Assembly (NCBI GenBank): GCA_024220525.1 | Contig: JAMYWO010000066.1 | Span: forward strand, 1 to 53,275 | Direction: 5' to 3' | Length of the DNA stretch: 53,275 bases | Source: Cochliopodium minus | Taxonomy: Eukaryota; Discosea; Himatismenida; Cochliopodiidae | Shown: positions 41,357 through 53,167 of the stretch, one piece after another | Position numbering within the stretch: the first letter of the stretch is position 1 | How the letters are laid out: every line of letters begins with the position of its first letter | The notes under the pieces: generated by a model | Seen by the model: the letters and a program-made list of their open reading frames with translations, nothing else | The model's database searches: none | Told to the model about the DNA's origin: nothing | Program-made: the position numbers and the translations under genes

Positions 41357-44300
41357 AATAATATTAATAAATAATAAAAATAATAAAAATAATAATAAAA
41401 ATAAAAATGATAAAAAGAATAATAATTATTTGGTAAATTCATAATTAATTAAAAATAATTAAATATAAATAATTAATTAAAATTAAATAAATGAAGAAAT
41501 AATTAATTAAATAAAATAAAGAAATAATGTATGAATAATTAATTAAATAAAATTAATTAAATGAAGAAATAATTAATTAAATAAATAAAGAAATAATTTA
41601 ATTAATTAAATAAAATTAAATGAAGAAATAATTAATTAAATAAAATTAATAAAATAAAGAAATAATGTATGAAGAAAAAAAGGGGGGAGTACATAAAGAG
41701 GCAAGAAGGAGGGATCAGGGGAAGGATAAGCAAAAGAAAGTTCATTTGTTTGTTGAGAAAAAGGTTTTAAAGGAGAAAAGAAAGGACGAACTTCATATAT
41801 TTTATTCATCCATACATCTGCGTATATCATGTTTCTTTCCTCAAAATGTTTTATTTCCATTCCTTCTTCTACTTCTCTTCCTATCTTTTCTTTTCCCCAT
41901 TCTACCTTTCCAAATTCCTCTTTTTTGTTATTCAAAACATTTAAATAAAAAATAAAACAAAAAAAAACAAAAAACTAATAATAAAACTAATAATAAAACT
42001 AATAATAAAATAATAATAAAACTAATAATAAAACTAATAATAAAACAATAATAAACTAATAATAAAACTAATAATAAAACTAATAATAAAACTAATAATA
42101 AAACTAATAATAAAACTAATAATAAAACTAATAATAAAATAATAATAAAATAATAATAAAACTAATAATAAAACTAATAATAAAACTAATAATAAAATAA
42201 TAATAAAACTAATAATAAAACTAATAATAAAATAATAATAAAACTAATAATAAAACTAATAATAAAACTAATAATAAAACTAATAATAAAACTAATAAAA
42301 CAAGTTTCTATTTTATGTATATGTATATGTATATATATTATTTTTCTTTTAGAAAATACCTTTGCAAATCATTTGATTTAATTTTTCAGTTACATCAGAG
42401 TATTTGAAAGTTTTTTCTACGCGCACCGAAAACTGATATTGAAATAAAAAAAATGAAAATAAATTTGAAATAAAACGATAACAAATAAAAATAAATAAAA
42501 AAAAAAAAAATAATAAATAAATAATATTTATAAAACAAATAAAAATAATAAATGATTAAAAAAAAAAAATTAAAATAAAGAATAATAAAATTTACAAAAA
42601 TAATAAAATTTATAATAAAATAATAGAATTTATAATAAAATAAAATAAAATAAAACAAAATAAAGTTTAAAATAAAACAAAATAAAGTTTAAAATAAAAT
42701 ATAACAAAATAAAGTTTAAAATAAAAGAAGAGAAAAAAGAGAATAGTAAAGTTACTTTGATGGGGAGTTGGGGAAAATAGAAATAGAGGGAAACGAGGAG
42801 AAAAGAAGAGGGAGAAGAAGATGAGGGGATGGGTAATGCTAAACTTGTGAAAGGATCAAATTTAATAGACACATTCTCGCATTCTTTCGTTCTGCACACT
42901 ACTTTACTTTTCAATTGTCCTTTTCAAATAATACATATTTCATTAATGCATATTTCATTAATACATATTTCATTAATACATATTTCATTAATGCATATTT
43001 CATTAATACATATTTCATTAATGCATATTTCATTAATACATATTTTTTATATTTATTTCATAATATAAATAATAATATAAATTAAAATAAATAATTAATG
43101 ATGATAAATAATATTAATTAAAATTATAAATAAATAATTAAAATTATAAATAATTAATTAAAATTATAAATAATATAAATAATATATAAATAATTAATTA
43201 AAGAATAAATATTGGGTACCATGAAAGAGGTCAACGATGATGGATTGATTACGAGATAAGTGAAGATCCCAAAATTGAAGAGAAAGGGAAAGAGGATCAT
43301 GAAGAGAGGAAAGAAGGGAAGGAAGAGATTCAACATATTTTTTTTTCAAAACACGATTCAAATCTTCGTGTAAACCATCCAAAACATACATCAACAGTTC
43401 TTGTGCGTCTTGTTGTTGATACCCTTCAAATTGGGGTGCTATCTTCCCTATCAGCCCTTTCAATCCTTTTGGTCTTATCCCTTCTTTGTTTCCATTCCTT
43501 TTTTTCACAAAAAAATAAATAATAAATGAAACTAAAACAATATTTTAAAAAAATATAAATAATAATAATAAATAATTAAATTAAAAAAATAAATAATAAA
43601 TGAAATTTACCAATATTTTAAAAAATATGAATATTAACAATAATATAAAAAAAAAATTTTTTTTTGTTTTTAAAAATATTTTTAAAAAGTTAATTGATTA
43701 TAACAAATTAATTTAAAAAAAAAAACCAAAGAAGATCAAGGATGGAAAAGTATTCACGAGCCAATTTACCACCAGTACCCATTTTGTTTTTTTTATTTAT
43801 TTCGTTTTGATAAGAAAGAGAAAGAAAATAATTTGTTAATGGATACACATTACTCAAACATTGTAATGCACTGTTCATAAAACATGTGTTTCCTTTTTAA
43901 AAAAAAGTATAAAATAAAAAAAGAGAAATAAAAATAAAAAATTTAAATAAAAATAAAAATAAAATAAAATAAAATGTATTAAATAAAAATAAAATAAAAA
44001 TATATTAAATAAAAATATATTGACTATAAATAAAATAAAATAAAATGTATTAAATAAAAATTAAATAAAAATATATTAAATAAAAATTAAATAAAAATAT
44101 ATTAAATAAAAATATAGAATCAATAAATTTTTAATTAAATAACATATGAAATTTATAAAAAGGTAAATATCAAAGAGAAATAAAATGAAACATTAAAAAG
44201 AAAGATAAAAAAGAAATATAAAAAAAGAGATAAAAATGAAAGATTAGGAAAAAAAATACCAATGTTTACGATCCCAACTCTTCCACCTTCTTTGTTTTTT

Positions 44301-46062
44301 ATTGAATTTTTAATTTTTCTCCAATCCACCCCCTCTCTTACTTCCACTCCTTTTTTTGAAAAAGAAAATTTTATTGTTATCTTATTTTTTATTTTATTTA
44401 TTTTATTATCTTATTTTTTTATTTTATTTATTATTTTCATTTTATTTATTATCTTATTTTTTATTTTATTTATTTTATTATTTATTATTTTCATTTTATT
44501 GTTGAAAATTAATTTTTTCATCTGATTTATTCTTTGTTTCTCCAAATTAATTCAATAATTTATTTTATTTTAATTAAATTTACCATTTTTTTCATCATCT
44601 TCGGAATCATTTTTGTGATTGTCATTCTCACTTTTGAATTTATCTTTATTATTCTTATCTTTATTATTATTATTATTATCTTTATTATTATTATTATTAT
44701 CTTTATTATTCTTATTATCTTTATTATTCTTATTATTATCTTTATTATTCTTATTATCTTTATTATTATTATTATTATTCTTATTATTATCTGTAGAATC
44801 ATTTGAATGATGATTAGAATGATCAGATTTAGAGTCTATGTTAGAAGGGAGATGGGGATGAGAAAGGTGGGAATTGGGTTTGAGAGAAGGATCAATGACA
44901 GAATTTTTAGAATTCAAAGAATTGGTGGAATGATTTTTGGAGGGTTTGTTACTCGAATTACCAGTATTTACAGTTTTACCACCAGAAAGTTTGTTTTTAT
45001 TTTTGGAAGAAAAAAAGCGGGAAAAAAGGGAGAATTTTTTCTTTCTGAAAAGAATGATGGAATCAGGATAAACATTTGCTTCATCTAATGTCAGATGAAA
45101 TGAACAAAAAGGATTGGGATCATCATCTATTAGGATTTCTGCACTATCTTCCACCAATTTAAATTCAGAGCAAAATTTCTTGAAAATTTCTTCTATCTTT
45201 GTCTTTTTGCTGTACATTACTCTGTTTTTAGTTGGCTCATCTTTTTTTTCTTTTGTCAATTTCATTACAAAAAATTCAAGGAGATATAATTCTACTTTCT
45301 TTATCTTTGCATTAGTTCCTTCTTCTATCACCCTCCTTTTTATTTCTGGTTTTGCTTTACCATACCTGATAATTAAATAATTTTATATCAAATTCACTCA
45401 ATAATACCAAACTCACTTCATATGAAATTTTTTTTATAAACTTTGAGTAAACAGTAAAAACCAAGAATCTCATCGAAATTAAAACAAAAAATAAAATATT
45501 TCTCTTTCTAATTAAGATATGTTATTCTCGGGCATAATGAGTACCCACACTAAAATTTTATGTAAAATCATTTGAATGCATTATAAAGATAAAGTGATTT
45601 CAATTTTACAATAATCAACATGATTTTAAGATCTGATATAAACAGAACTCAAAAATTTGATGCTAAGAAATTTCTTAAATAAAAAATATCACATATTTCA
45701 TATATGTATACAAATAAAGAGTAAAAATAATGATTTTGGATAATATTTTACCATGAAACAAATAGCTGATATAATTCTTCGGGGAATAGAATAAAATCAA
45801 CATATTCCTCCATTCCTCTCTTCAAATTATTGTCATTATCACATAAGGATGAATTTTCGATTAAACCAACATCTTTATCATTATCAAAAAATTCCTCTTT
45901 TTTCTCTTCTTCAGTTTCATTATCATTATCTTTCCATAATACTCTATTTTTCCATCTCATAAACCACATATAAGATATCAAATAATAAATATCTCCAACC
46001 ATCATTTCCTTTGACATCAATTCTTTCGCTATTTCTCTTTTCTCATAAATATTTAAACTCAT
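39469..46062 (-). CDS. Ubiquitin-specific protease, DUSP-UBL-USP (USP4/11/15 type)
   Basis: Twelve exons close in phase (46062-45752, 45365-44584, 44349-44260, 43892-43727, 43497-43220, 42919-42756, 42432-42360, 41919-41693, 41250-40713, 40408-40244, 40120-39896, 39755-39469); 1101 residues. The N-terminus is a DUSP domain (GDIYYLISYMWFMRWKNRVLW, ending FVSWYGKAK). A UBL-like region and an Asn/Lys repeat follow. The catalytic Cys box is GNTCFMNSALQCLSN, the QQD box EGYQQQDAQELLMYVLDGLH, and the His box HEGSLSGGHYTAYAK with WYKFDD. A zinc-binding Cys cluster (SKCGKCRKEKCLGC) and a charged, Ser/Asp/Lys-rich insert lie between. It removes ubiquitin from substrates; the family acts on spliceosomal and signalling proteins. 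The genes at its 5' end (46103 onward) are not related. Confidence 0.93.
41950..42300. repeat. Intronic tandem array with 12-nt unit (ACTAATAATAAA)
   Basis: Inside a USP intron (42359 to 41920 on the minus strand) lies a run of about 25 copies of ACTAATAATAAA with shorter 9-nt copies mixed in. It is a simple microsatellite-type array and contains no ORF or spacer structure. Confidence 0.85.
42930..43042. repeat. Intronic 15-nt tandem array (CATATTTCATTAATA)
   Basis: About eight copies of a 15-nt unit CATATTTCATTAATR, where the last base alternates A/G giving a 30-nt higher-order pattern, occupy the 5' part of a USP intron. It lies within non-coding sequence. Confidence 0.8.
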
Positions 46063-46102
46063 TTATTTTGAATCAATTTTTATAATTTTTTAATTTGATA
46101 AT

Positions 46103-46719
46103 TTAATTGTTTTTCTTTTTCGATGAAAAAATACTTCCTAAAAAGCTGAAAAGGGAAGGTCTTTTTTTCTTTTGTTTTTTCATTTCGTTGACTTGTTTAG
46201 GTTGTTCAACTTCGGTAGGAAGAGTGTTTTCAAGTAAATTAGTTTCCAAAGTTTTTCTTCTACAATTTGGTCCTCCAACAAAAGTGCTGTTACAATATAA
46301 AGCATTTCTTGCAGTGATAACATCAGCTGCGAGTGCAGCAGTTGTACTTGGATCAGCAGTACATATTCCAGGAGGAGATGGACAATCATTGGTGCAAACT
46401 CTATTGTAACATTCATCAGTATTTGAACAATAAAATACGTTGAAACAGGTTCCTGTTGCAGGATTACAATAATCAACAGAACAAGTGTTATTATCTGAGC
46501 ATTCAACTGGAGGATAGAAACATCCTGTTGAATTGAGACATCTGTTATTGGTGCAAGGATCATTATCATTACATGACAATCTGGTATAAGAACAAGCACC
46601 AGTTGTGATATTACAAACTCCATTCAAAAAACAAGCATTTCCAGGACAAGTTTTTGGAACATCTTGACATGCTTGAGATGTGCTATTACAAAATGAAGAT
46701 TCTGCACACAAATTGCTTG
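46103..46719 (-). CDS. CTDC-repeat protein, C-terminal part (5' end lost at contig join)
   Basis: The reading frame holds tandem Cys repeats (CNDNDPCTNNRCLNSTGC, CSDNNTCSVDYCNPATGTC and variants), then the tail DPSTTAALAADV, CRRKTLETNLLEN and a Lys-rich end, stop at 46103-46105. Its first 100 nt are nearly identical to 10-114 of the window, which codes the same repeat segment of another family member. Both are antisense. The gene is cut by the N at 46720. A secreted or matrix protein is likely; the 5' half may be the gene at the left edge (1-1143) or a relative of it. The stop lies only 40 nt from the start of the USP gene. Confidence 0.75.
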
Positions 46720-46720
46720 N
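46720..46720. other. Single-N contig join
   Basis: Left of this N is CTDC-repeat sequence, right of it F-box gene sequence in a different frame. It is the second of three such joins in the window and lies at the end of a stretch shared with 62-114. Confidence 0.75.
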
Positions 46721-47217
46721 CTCCTATCTCCTGTTGTTTTGACCCTTTTAGATTTTTTGCCATTCACCAACACCACTTTTTTTTCTTGGCAAGTTTGAAA
46801 AGAATTAAGTTTGCTGAAAGACAACGTTTTCCTATTGTTTGATAATGTGAAATCGGATGATTTAGGAAACCACGAAAAATCATAGTTCTCTTTGAAATTA
46901 TCTTTCCATCTATTTTATCAATTAAAATTTACTAAATTTTAAATTTTTTGGGAAATTTCTTGGATTTTCTTTATTTATTGTTATATTAATCATTTTGACT
47001 TTTATTATTCTTTTTCTTACGATAAGGAATTGTTTATTTTGCGTATATCTATTGATGATTTTCCAAATTCCACCTCATATTTGATCTTCCAAAGCAAATC
47101 AGAGCTCCCAATTTCAAAAAATCTTTTATTTACTCTCATTATACAACTGATTGAGAATAAATCAAGAAAATGAAAAATATGGCAAAGACAATTTTTATCC
47201 AGTCCTCCTATTTCCAT
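46721..47217 (-). CDS. F-box protein, 3' end lost
   Basis: Exons 47217-47021 and 46909-46721 (open at the N) give about 128 residues. The N-terminus is a clear F-box: LDKNCLCHIFHFLDLFSISC, then MRVNKRFFEIGSSDLLWKIKY. The following region (YDFSWFPKSSDFTLSNNRKT, VVLVNGKKSKRV) may be the start of a B30.2/SPRY-like or other substrate-binding domain; too little remains to tell. F-box proteins are the recognition subunits of SCF ubiquitin ligases. The splice restores Ser (TC|A) across the intron. The gene stops at the contig join, so its C-terminus is absent here. Confidence 0.7.
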
Positions 47218-47812
47218 CTTTTTTTTTTAAAATATTTTTTATAAAAAAAAATTTATGAATTTATAAGTTACAGAGTTCTTTAAAAGTCCATTTTCTAAGT
47301 AATTTAGTTTCTTGTAGTTTTATATGAAGAAGCAAAATATTTATTTTAAAATTTTAGAACCTTAAAAGTTAAATAGTTGTGAAGATTTCTTAAAAAATTG
47401 GAAAAAAGGTTAATAGTGTTTCCTTGATTGTAGTTTTTCACTCTTTTTTCAAATTCTTTTTCTTTAAATGAAGTATGACGTAAGAGTTAACCTGAAATTT
47501 AATACCTGAATAAGATGTGGGATTTTTAAAATTATTTGAAAATTTTAAATTGAAAATTTTTTGAAACACTCAAAGAATTTATAAAAATTTTTCAAATTTT
47601 GTTAAACTTTGTTTTCCTTTTAATGAAATCTTGTAATTTTTATTTTGAGTATGCAGAATTACAAAAATGGGTTTTTTTTTCTCATTAAATTAATCTAACT
47701 CTTTAGATACTTAAAAATATAGAATTGGAATTGTTCAAACTGTTAGTACAAAGTCTTTTAAAATTGAAAAAAATTGATCCAATAAAAAAAAAAAAAATTT
47801 TAAAAAAAGAAA
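47218..47812. other. Divergent intergenic region
   Basis: About 600 nt of mixed A/T sequence between an F-box gene and a Sel1 gene that diverge. It contains no ORF of note. A stretch around 47455-47520 has slightly more G+C. The 3' end is an A-tract at the Sel1 start. No RNA gene or repeat is recognised. Confidence 0.5.
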
Positions 47813-48807
47813 ATGGATTTGATGGAATTAAAAGAAGATTTTGAATCAGAAGAAGATAAAGATTTAGTGAAAATGTTTTGTTATTATTTTGGAATTAATG
47901 TGGAGGAGGATAGTGAAATAACAAATCCTATATGCACTAAATATGCTGAATTGGGGAATGATCTTGCATTGGGTTTGAGAGGATATAAAGATACTATAGA
48001 AGAAGGAAATAGAGGATTTGATTATTTCAAGAAATATTATGAAGAAAACAAGAATGATCCAAATATCAAAAAGAAGAGAATTAAGAAGTTTTTATTTGGT
48101 ATATGCACGAATATGATGGGTTACGTCCCTTCTTATTTGGAAGGGAATGATATAGAAAAAGAGAAGAGCTATTATTTGGAGGCAATTGAATATGATTGTT
48201 CAGTCGCATATCATAATCTTGGTTATATGCTCGAAGAAGGTTTTATAAAAAGAGTTTTTAAAATCAAGAAATTTAAAAGAAATTTAATTTTAGTTTCACC
48301 ATCGTCATTTTGCTTCTAAAAAAAAAAATTTTTCTTTTAGAATTAAAAATTGAAAAGGCATTAGATTTATATGAGAAAGCATATGATCTTGGACATCTAG
48401 ATTCACTCCCTAGGCTTGCATTCATCTACGAAACTCATTTTAACGACGAAGAAAAAGCAGTAGAACATCTCTTAAAGATTTACAAAATTAATCCACAAAA
48501 ATTTGTTTTAAACCGTGACGAGACAAGCATTCTTGTGATAGAAAAACTTAAAATGATAATTGAAAAAAAAATAATTAGTTGGTCTTGTGATCTTCATTTT
48601 GTTTGGAATATTTCTGAAGAGACAATCAACCAAATCGAAGTTCTTCTTATGATTTCTAAATTTCGAAGGTTTTCATCTTTAAAAGATAGTTCTTTTCTTG
48701 TCAAGGGAATTGTGATGTTAATTATAAAGTTTGTTTGTAACAATGACCAAAAAGATTACTCGGAACTTCAAGATGAAGAAGAATATGTTGAAAAAGATGA
48801 TTATTAA
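47813..48807 (+). CDS. Sel1-repeat protein 2 with C-terminal HxxW module
   Basis: Exons 47813-48239 and 48341-48807; 297 residues. Sel1-type helical pairs (ICTKYAELGNDLALGLRGY, YYLEAIEYDCSVAYHNLGYM, ALDLYEKAYDLGHLDSLPRL) make up most of the protein. The last 70 residues (DLHFVWNISEETINQIEVLL, MISKFRRF, then LVKGIVMLIIKFVC) line up with the end of the Sel1 protein at 37952-39443: His-x-x-Trp, a Thr-x-x-Gln-Ile pair, LL-x-x-SK-x-R and a hydrophobic IxxxFxC. The two genes are therefore family members. It ends in an acidic tail. Sel1 proteins are scaffolds; the role here is unknown. Confidence 0.75.
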
Positions 48808-48990
48808 AATGTTCTGTTACAATTCTTTGAACAATTTTTTTGGATTTAAAGTAAGAAAAAAAAAAGACAATTAAGAAAAATAAAAAAAATTTTTTTTACA
48901 TTAATTTTTTTTTTTTTAATATTAAGAGTTTTGGTTTTTTTGATCAAAAAGTTCACAAAAAACTTTTTTTAAAAAAAAAAATTAAAATTA

Positions 48991-50306
48991 TTAAAGGCCC
49001 TTCCAAACAGAAACTTCAATACTGTCAAAAAAAGAAGGGTCACTAACTTGAGAAGGAGACAAATAAGGTAAATGAGTATCATAAGAAGTGGTAGAAGTAA
49101 AAAGACTAGTATTTTTGACGTGATCTAAATAATCCTTTTTTTTGTTGAAGCCGATGTTGTCAGCGATGATGATGGCGCCTGGTTTGAGGAGTCCGCTTTT
49201 TTGGATGAGTTTGAGATCTGAGAGGAATAGTTTGGGGTCGTGGTCCAAGAAGACCATGTCGTATTGATCTATTTTTATGAGTCCACTAAAATTATTCAAA
49301 ATAAAAAATAAAAATAAAATAAAAATAAAAAATAAAAATAATATTAAAAAAATAAAAAAAAAATAATAAAATAAAATTTTGAAATTTGAAATAAATAATA
49401 ATAATAAAAAAATTTATAATAAAATATTAAAAATAACAAATGAAAAAGTAAACTAAATTTTTTTTTTTAATTTTTACAAAGTAAATCCTTTGATGGTGGG
49501 AATCAATTTTGAAGCAAGTCCATTCATAAAAAATACTTTTTCTTTTAACCCTGCTTGCTTAACAATTTTTTTTGCAGCTGTAAGGGGATCACTGTCCATA
49601 CTCACCAAAATACCTTTTAATAAAAATTAAATTTAAAAAAATTAAATATGAAAAATCCAAAAACCTTCTTCTGGCATCTGTGCTGCTATTCTTTGATTTT
49701 TTTAAATTTTAATTTATTCAATATTATTTTTAAAATTTTTTTTTTTTTGAAATTTTATTTACCTGCATGATGAATATCCACAATATGATCCTAATTCTAG
49801 AACTGATTGTGGTTTATTTTCCAATACTATCTTATCTATTATCTTCCCCTTAATATCTCCTCTGTATAAATTGAAAATTAAAAAATATAAAAAATTTGAT
49901 TTGATTTGATTTACAAATTCATCATCCATTCTTCTTCATAACAATATTTATCAGCCGCTAGTATATTATATTTTTTTTTTTAATTTTTCAGTTAAAAATT
50001 TTGTTTTTTTTTTTGAATAATCTTCAATACCTTTGATAACTGATTCCCAATCTCCCATTCTGGAATTCTTCAATACATAATTTGAAAATCTATCTTCTGT
50101 GCCTATGTGAATATTAAAAATTTTTATATTTTTGAGAAAATTGAGAAATTAATAGTATTTTTAATTGAATCACCATGATGATATGTCAATGGTCCGTTTA
50201 GCGGTGATCTTGCGTATGATCTTTTGAGTATAAAAGAATTGATTGTATATTTTGAAACATTTTTCTTGGAGATATCCGAAAATAATATATTCTTTGTTTT
50301 CATCAT
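48991..50306 (-). CDS. Catechol O-methyltransferase-like (COMT) SAM-dependent enzyme
   Basis: Seven exons close in phase: 50306-50174, 50102-50031, 49957-49915, 49861-49763, 49690-49665 (26 nt), 49613-49478, 49285-48991; 267 residues. COMT features appear in order: EEEWMMNLGDIKGKIIDKIV (the WAMNVGDxKG segment), VLELGSYCGYSS (SAM motif I), ILVSMDSDPLTAA, YDMVFLDHDPKLFL (catalytic and metal Asp) and IIADNIGF (Asp-Asn metal pair), ending SVWKGL. The N-terminal 35 residues are basic and Ser/Lys/Asn-rich, and could be a mitochondrial presequence. COMT methylates catechol hydroxyls with S-adenosylmethionine; here the physiological substrate is unknown. The 26-nt exon codes part of the conserved core (RIAAQM). 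Confidence 0.9.
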
Positions 50307-50502
50307 TCGTTTTTCTGAAAATATTATAATTGTGATGGTTACTTTAATCCTTTTAATTGAACTATTTTTTTTATTTTATAAATTTGGAAAATTGAAATAA
50401 AGAAAAGTAATTATATTTCATGAAAATCTGATCCTCCCAAATGGAATTAATGATTAATTGTTTTGAGTCCTTGAAGAAAATCTTTAATGTTATTTTAATA
50501 AT

Positions 50503-51300
50503 TTAAATAAGAGAAAGTTGTATGATCAAGAAAAGAAGGTATTTTGGAAGTTTAGATGCAGTTTTTTTTTGGAAATATTTCGAAACAAGAACAAACTCAA
50601 GAACAGATTGTTTTATTTCATTTGAGAAAAGAGAATGAGTTTGAGGAGACCATTCAAGAACATCACCTGATCCAATAAACATCAAAGAAGGATTGTTAAA
50701 AATCAACTCACCAGAAAAATCTTTTGATAAAAAATATCCTCTTGCAAATACTTTTCCATCATTGAAATGAAAGAAAGAAGAACGATAAAAACAGAGAACA
50801 GATTGAATGTTTTCATCTTTCATTATTGTTTGAGGTGACAAAGATTCATTTTGGTCAATTTCTAAGCTTAATTTATGTTCAAAGTTAGATCCAAAACCAA
50901 TCAATTCTCCATCTTTTTTCAAAATAAGGGTGTGAAAAAATGTTCTAATCATATTTATATTTTCTATTTTCATCAATAAAGTTGGTGTTTTTATTATTCC
51001 CTCTTCCAATGCTAATCTTTTATTGTGGATATTTTTATTAATTATTTAAAAGATTTAATTAATTAAATATTTAAAAAGTTTTTAATAAAATAAAGGAAAA
51101 TTTTAATTTACTTATCTCCAAAAACAAAAACTTCTCCATTTTTCTTGTGATAAATTGTATGTTCATTTCCACAAACAATATCTTCAATTTCAATATCATT
51201 TAACAAAAAAGTGGGTGTATTTATGTTGTTTTCATCTCCCAATCCAAGTTGCCCAAATTCATTATCACCAAAAACCAACAAATCTCCATTTTCTTTGTAA
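50503..51300 (-). CDS. RCC1-repeat protein with HxxW-type C-terminus, 5' end lost
   Basis: Exons 51300-51112 (open at the N) and 51016-50503. RCC1-type repeats (GDLLVFGDNEFGQLGLG, then GEVFVFGDK, GELIGFGSN, GKVFARGYF) are followed by a final stretch (EWSPQTHSLFSNEIKQSVLE, FVLVSKYFQKKTA, LPKYLLFLIIQL). This end recalls both the Sel1 C-termini in this window and the W-x-x-x-x-H...LL-x-K...LPK motif that follows many protist repeat proteins. The stop is at 50503-50505. The 5' end is lost at 51301. The fragment at 1397-1674 could be part of a similar gene. Confidence 0.75.
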
Positions 51301-51301
51301 N
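51301..51301. other. Single-N contig join
   Basis: Left of this N is RCC1 coding sequence on the minus strand, right of it a T-rich repeat. The RCC1 repeat is cut in mid-strand (LYKENGD expected to continue), so sequence is missing here. Confidence 0.75.
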
Positions 51302-51377
51302 TTTTATTTTTTATTTTTTATTTTTTATTTTTTATTTTTTATTTTTTATTTTTTATTTTTTATTTATTTATTTTTAT
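51302..51377. repeat. T-rich microsatellite (ATTTTTT)n
   Basis: Repeats of ATTTTTT occupy the interval between the RCC1 contig end and the transposase stop codon. Such arrays are prone to collapse and probably explain the contig end. Confidence 0.7.
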
Positions 51378-53167
51378 TTATTTTTTTAGAAAAATAACCA
51401 TATTTTGTTGCATGGAAAGAGGTTCATATCGTTTGACTCCGAGGTGGTTTACGCATAATTGCATTATCTGATCCGAGAATTGTGTGAGAATTTCTTTATC
51501 ATATTCTTGTTTAAGTGATAAATCATTGATTAATAGGGAGAGATCTCTTTGAAAAAGAGCATTTCTTTTTTTGGGTGGAAGTAAAATATCTGATGTTTGA
51601 TTAAAACTTTTTTTTTGGGAAAAGTTTTGGGAAGGAGAAAGGGAAGAATCGTCTAATTCCTCTTCAGGAAGCGTGGACATTACATCATGTATTTCAAGTA
51701 TTTTTCTTGCGTTATCCAAATGTTTCTTGAAGTTTTCTGTTTTAAATGTTATTGGCGCTTCTGGTATTATTTTTGATCTTACAAAAGAGTTGACAATATG
51801 ATCAGCCTTCAATGAATTTTTGATTGTTTTGGAAAGTTCAATAATCAAATGAGTAATATTGGGCTTTATTGGATTAAAAGTGAGATTGGGAACTGCATTA
51901 TTTCTCCAAGCTTTCTTTACGATACTATTTGGGATCCTATCCAAAGGTTGTAACTTGTGCGACATGTGTGAAGGAACAAAAAGAGGGATTATTTGATTGG
52001 TTTCACAAAAAATAGAAAATTCTTCAAAAACATGACTATAATGTCCATCAACAATAGCAACAATAGGTCTTTTTTGAGTTAAATGTGGCAACAGAAGTTC
52101 CCATGATTTTATCCAATTTTTTTGAGTCATGTAAGAACTTTTTTCTCCAATTAAAAGATAACCATTTTCGTGGTTGTTTTCAAAAATTTATTTATGATTC
52201 CAACTTTTTTTTTAGAAGTAGAATTGATTAGAAATATTGAAGGGTATAATTTCCCTGCAGCATCTATGATCATAAGTGCAGTTGCTCGCAAAACAGTATC
52301 CAGCTTTTGGAGGAGAACGGACCTAGCTTTATTGTAACAAATTGAATTATTTTTATTTTTATATTTAAATTTTATTATTTTATTTTTATGGATGTTTTTC
52401 ATTATTTTATTTTAATTTATTTTTTAATTTTTTAATTTTTTAATTTTTTAATTTTTATTTTTATTTTGTTTACCACCAACAGGATGTAAAGTAGTATTAG
52501 CTGAATCACTCAAATGAAAGCCAGACTCGTCCAAGTTTAACCATTGTTCCAAGTTTAATGCAAGCTCTGGATATTTTTCCACAAGTGCTTTCACCATGGC
52601 TAAAAAAGAATTCTTTGAATCGATAGTATCAGATTCATAACGTGAATTCGAAGTCATAGTACCTCTTCTCCAATTTAGATTCCATCTCTTCTTAAAATTT
52701 CGGAACCATGTTTGGTTCAATTTCTTATTCGTTAGACTCTCTGCAAAGCTGTAAACAAATCCTCTGGTGACAGGAAACCCCATTTTATTTTTTTCGCAAA
52801 TTTTTTCATATATTTCTTGTTCCTCTTCATCAGTCAAGTATCTTCTCCCGTCATTTCTTGGTTTAATGTTGTAATATAAAGTTGATTTTGGGATAATTTC
52901 GCCATATTCAGATACTTTTGCTTTAAATTGATGAATATTAAATCTCTAGTATTTTATTTATTTTTTACCTTCATTGTTTCTAATTTTTTTGATTGCTACT
53001 TCCAAATCCTTGGATGTGTACATTTTCCTTTTTTTCATAACAATTATTTTGGTCCCATTTTGTTGATCATCTGTTACATCAGACTCATCAAGAGGAATCT
53101 TGGTGGTTATATCGGTAGGTACATGTTTAGTCTTCTTTCTTGGCGACAATAAGAATTTCCTTGGCAT
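51378..53167 (-). mobile_element. DDE-superfamily transposase, pogo/Tigger type, frameshifted
   Basis: Exons 53167-52969, 52920-52474 and 52326-51378. The N-terminal half has an HTH-like DNA-binding segment (TSKDLEVAIKKIRNNEG, AKVSEYGEIIPKSTLYY) and a CENP-B-like helix block (LTDEEEQEIYEKICEKNKMG, FRNFKKRWNLNWRRG). The catalytic triad is DDD: NLDESGF, IVDGHYSHVFEE and HKLQPLDR. This is the DDE_1 arrangement of pogo/Tigger elements. Two spliceosomal introns interrupt it. In the last exon, near 52185-52195, the frame must shift by one base between NKF and ENNHENGY; this is either decay or a sequence error. I did not identify terminal inverted repeats. A Met at 53167 is preceded by an A-tract; an upstream in-frame stretch reaches the right edge. 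Confidence 0.8.

Noticed and set aside
41950-42300. CRISPR-like array
   Set aside because: Unit is 12 nt of AT-only sequence with no spacers, in an intron of a eukaryotic gene.
43154-43336. Minus-strand extension past the donor in a USP exon
   Set aside because: Frame loses USP similarity after 43220, and the donor GTACCC leads to the next USP exon in phase.
44534-44806. Ile/Leu-rich membrane protein on the plus strand
   Set aside because: It is the antisense of the Asn/Lys/Asp repeat of the USP gene; AAT/GAT repeats translate to Ile/Leu runs on the other strand.
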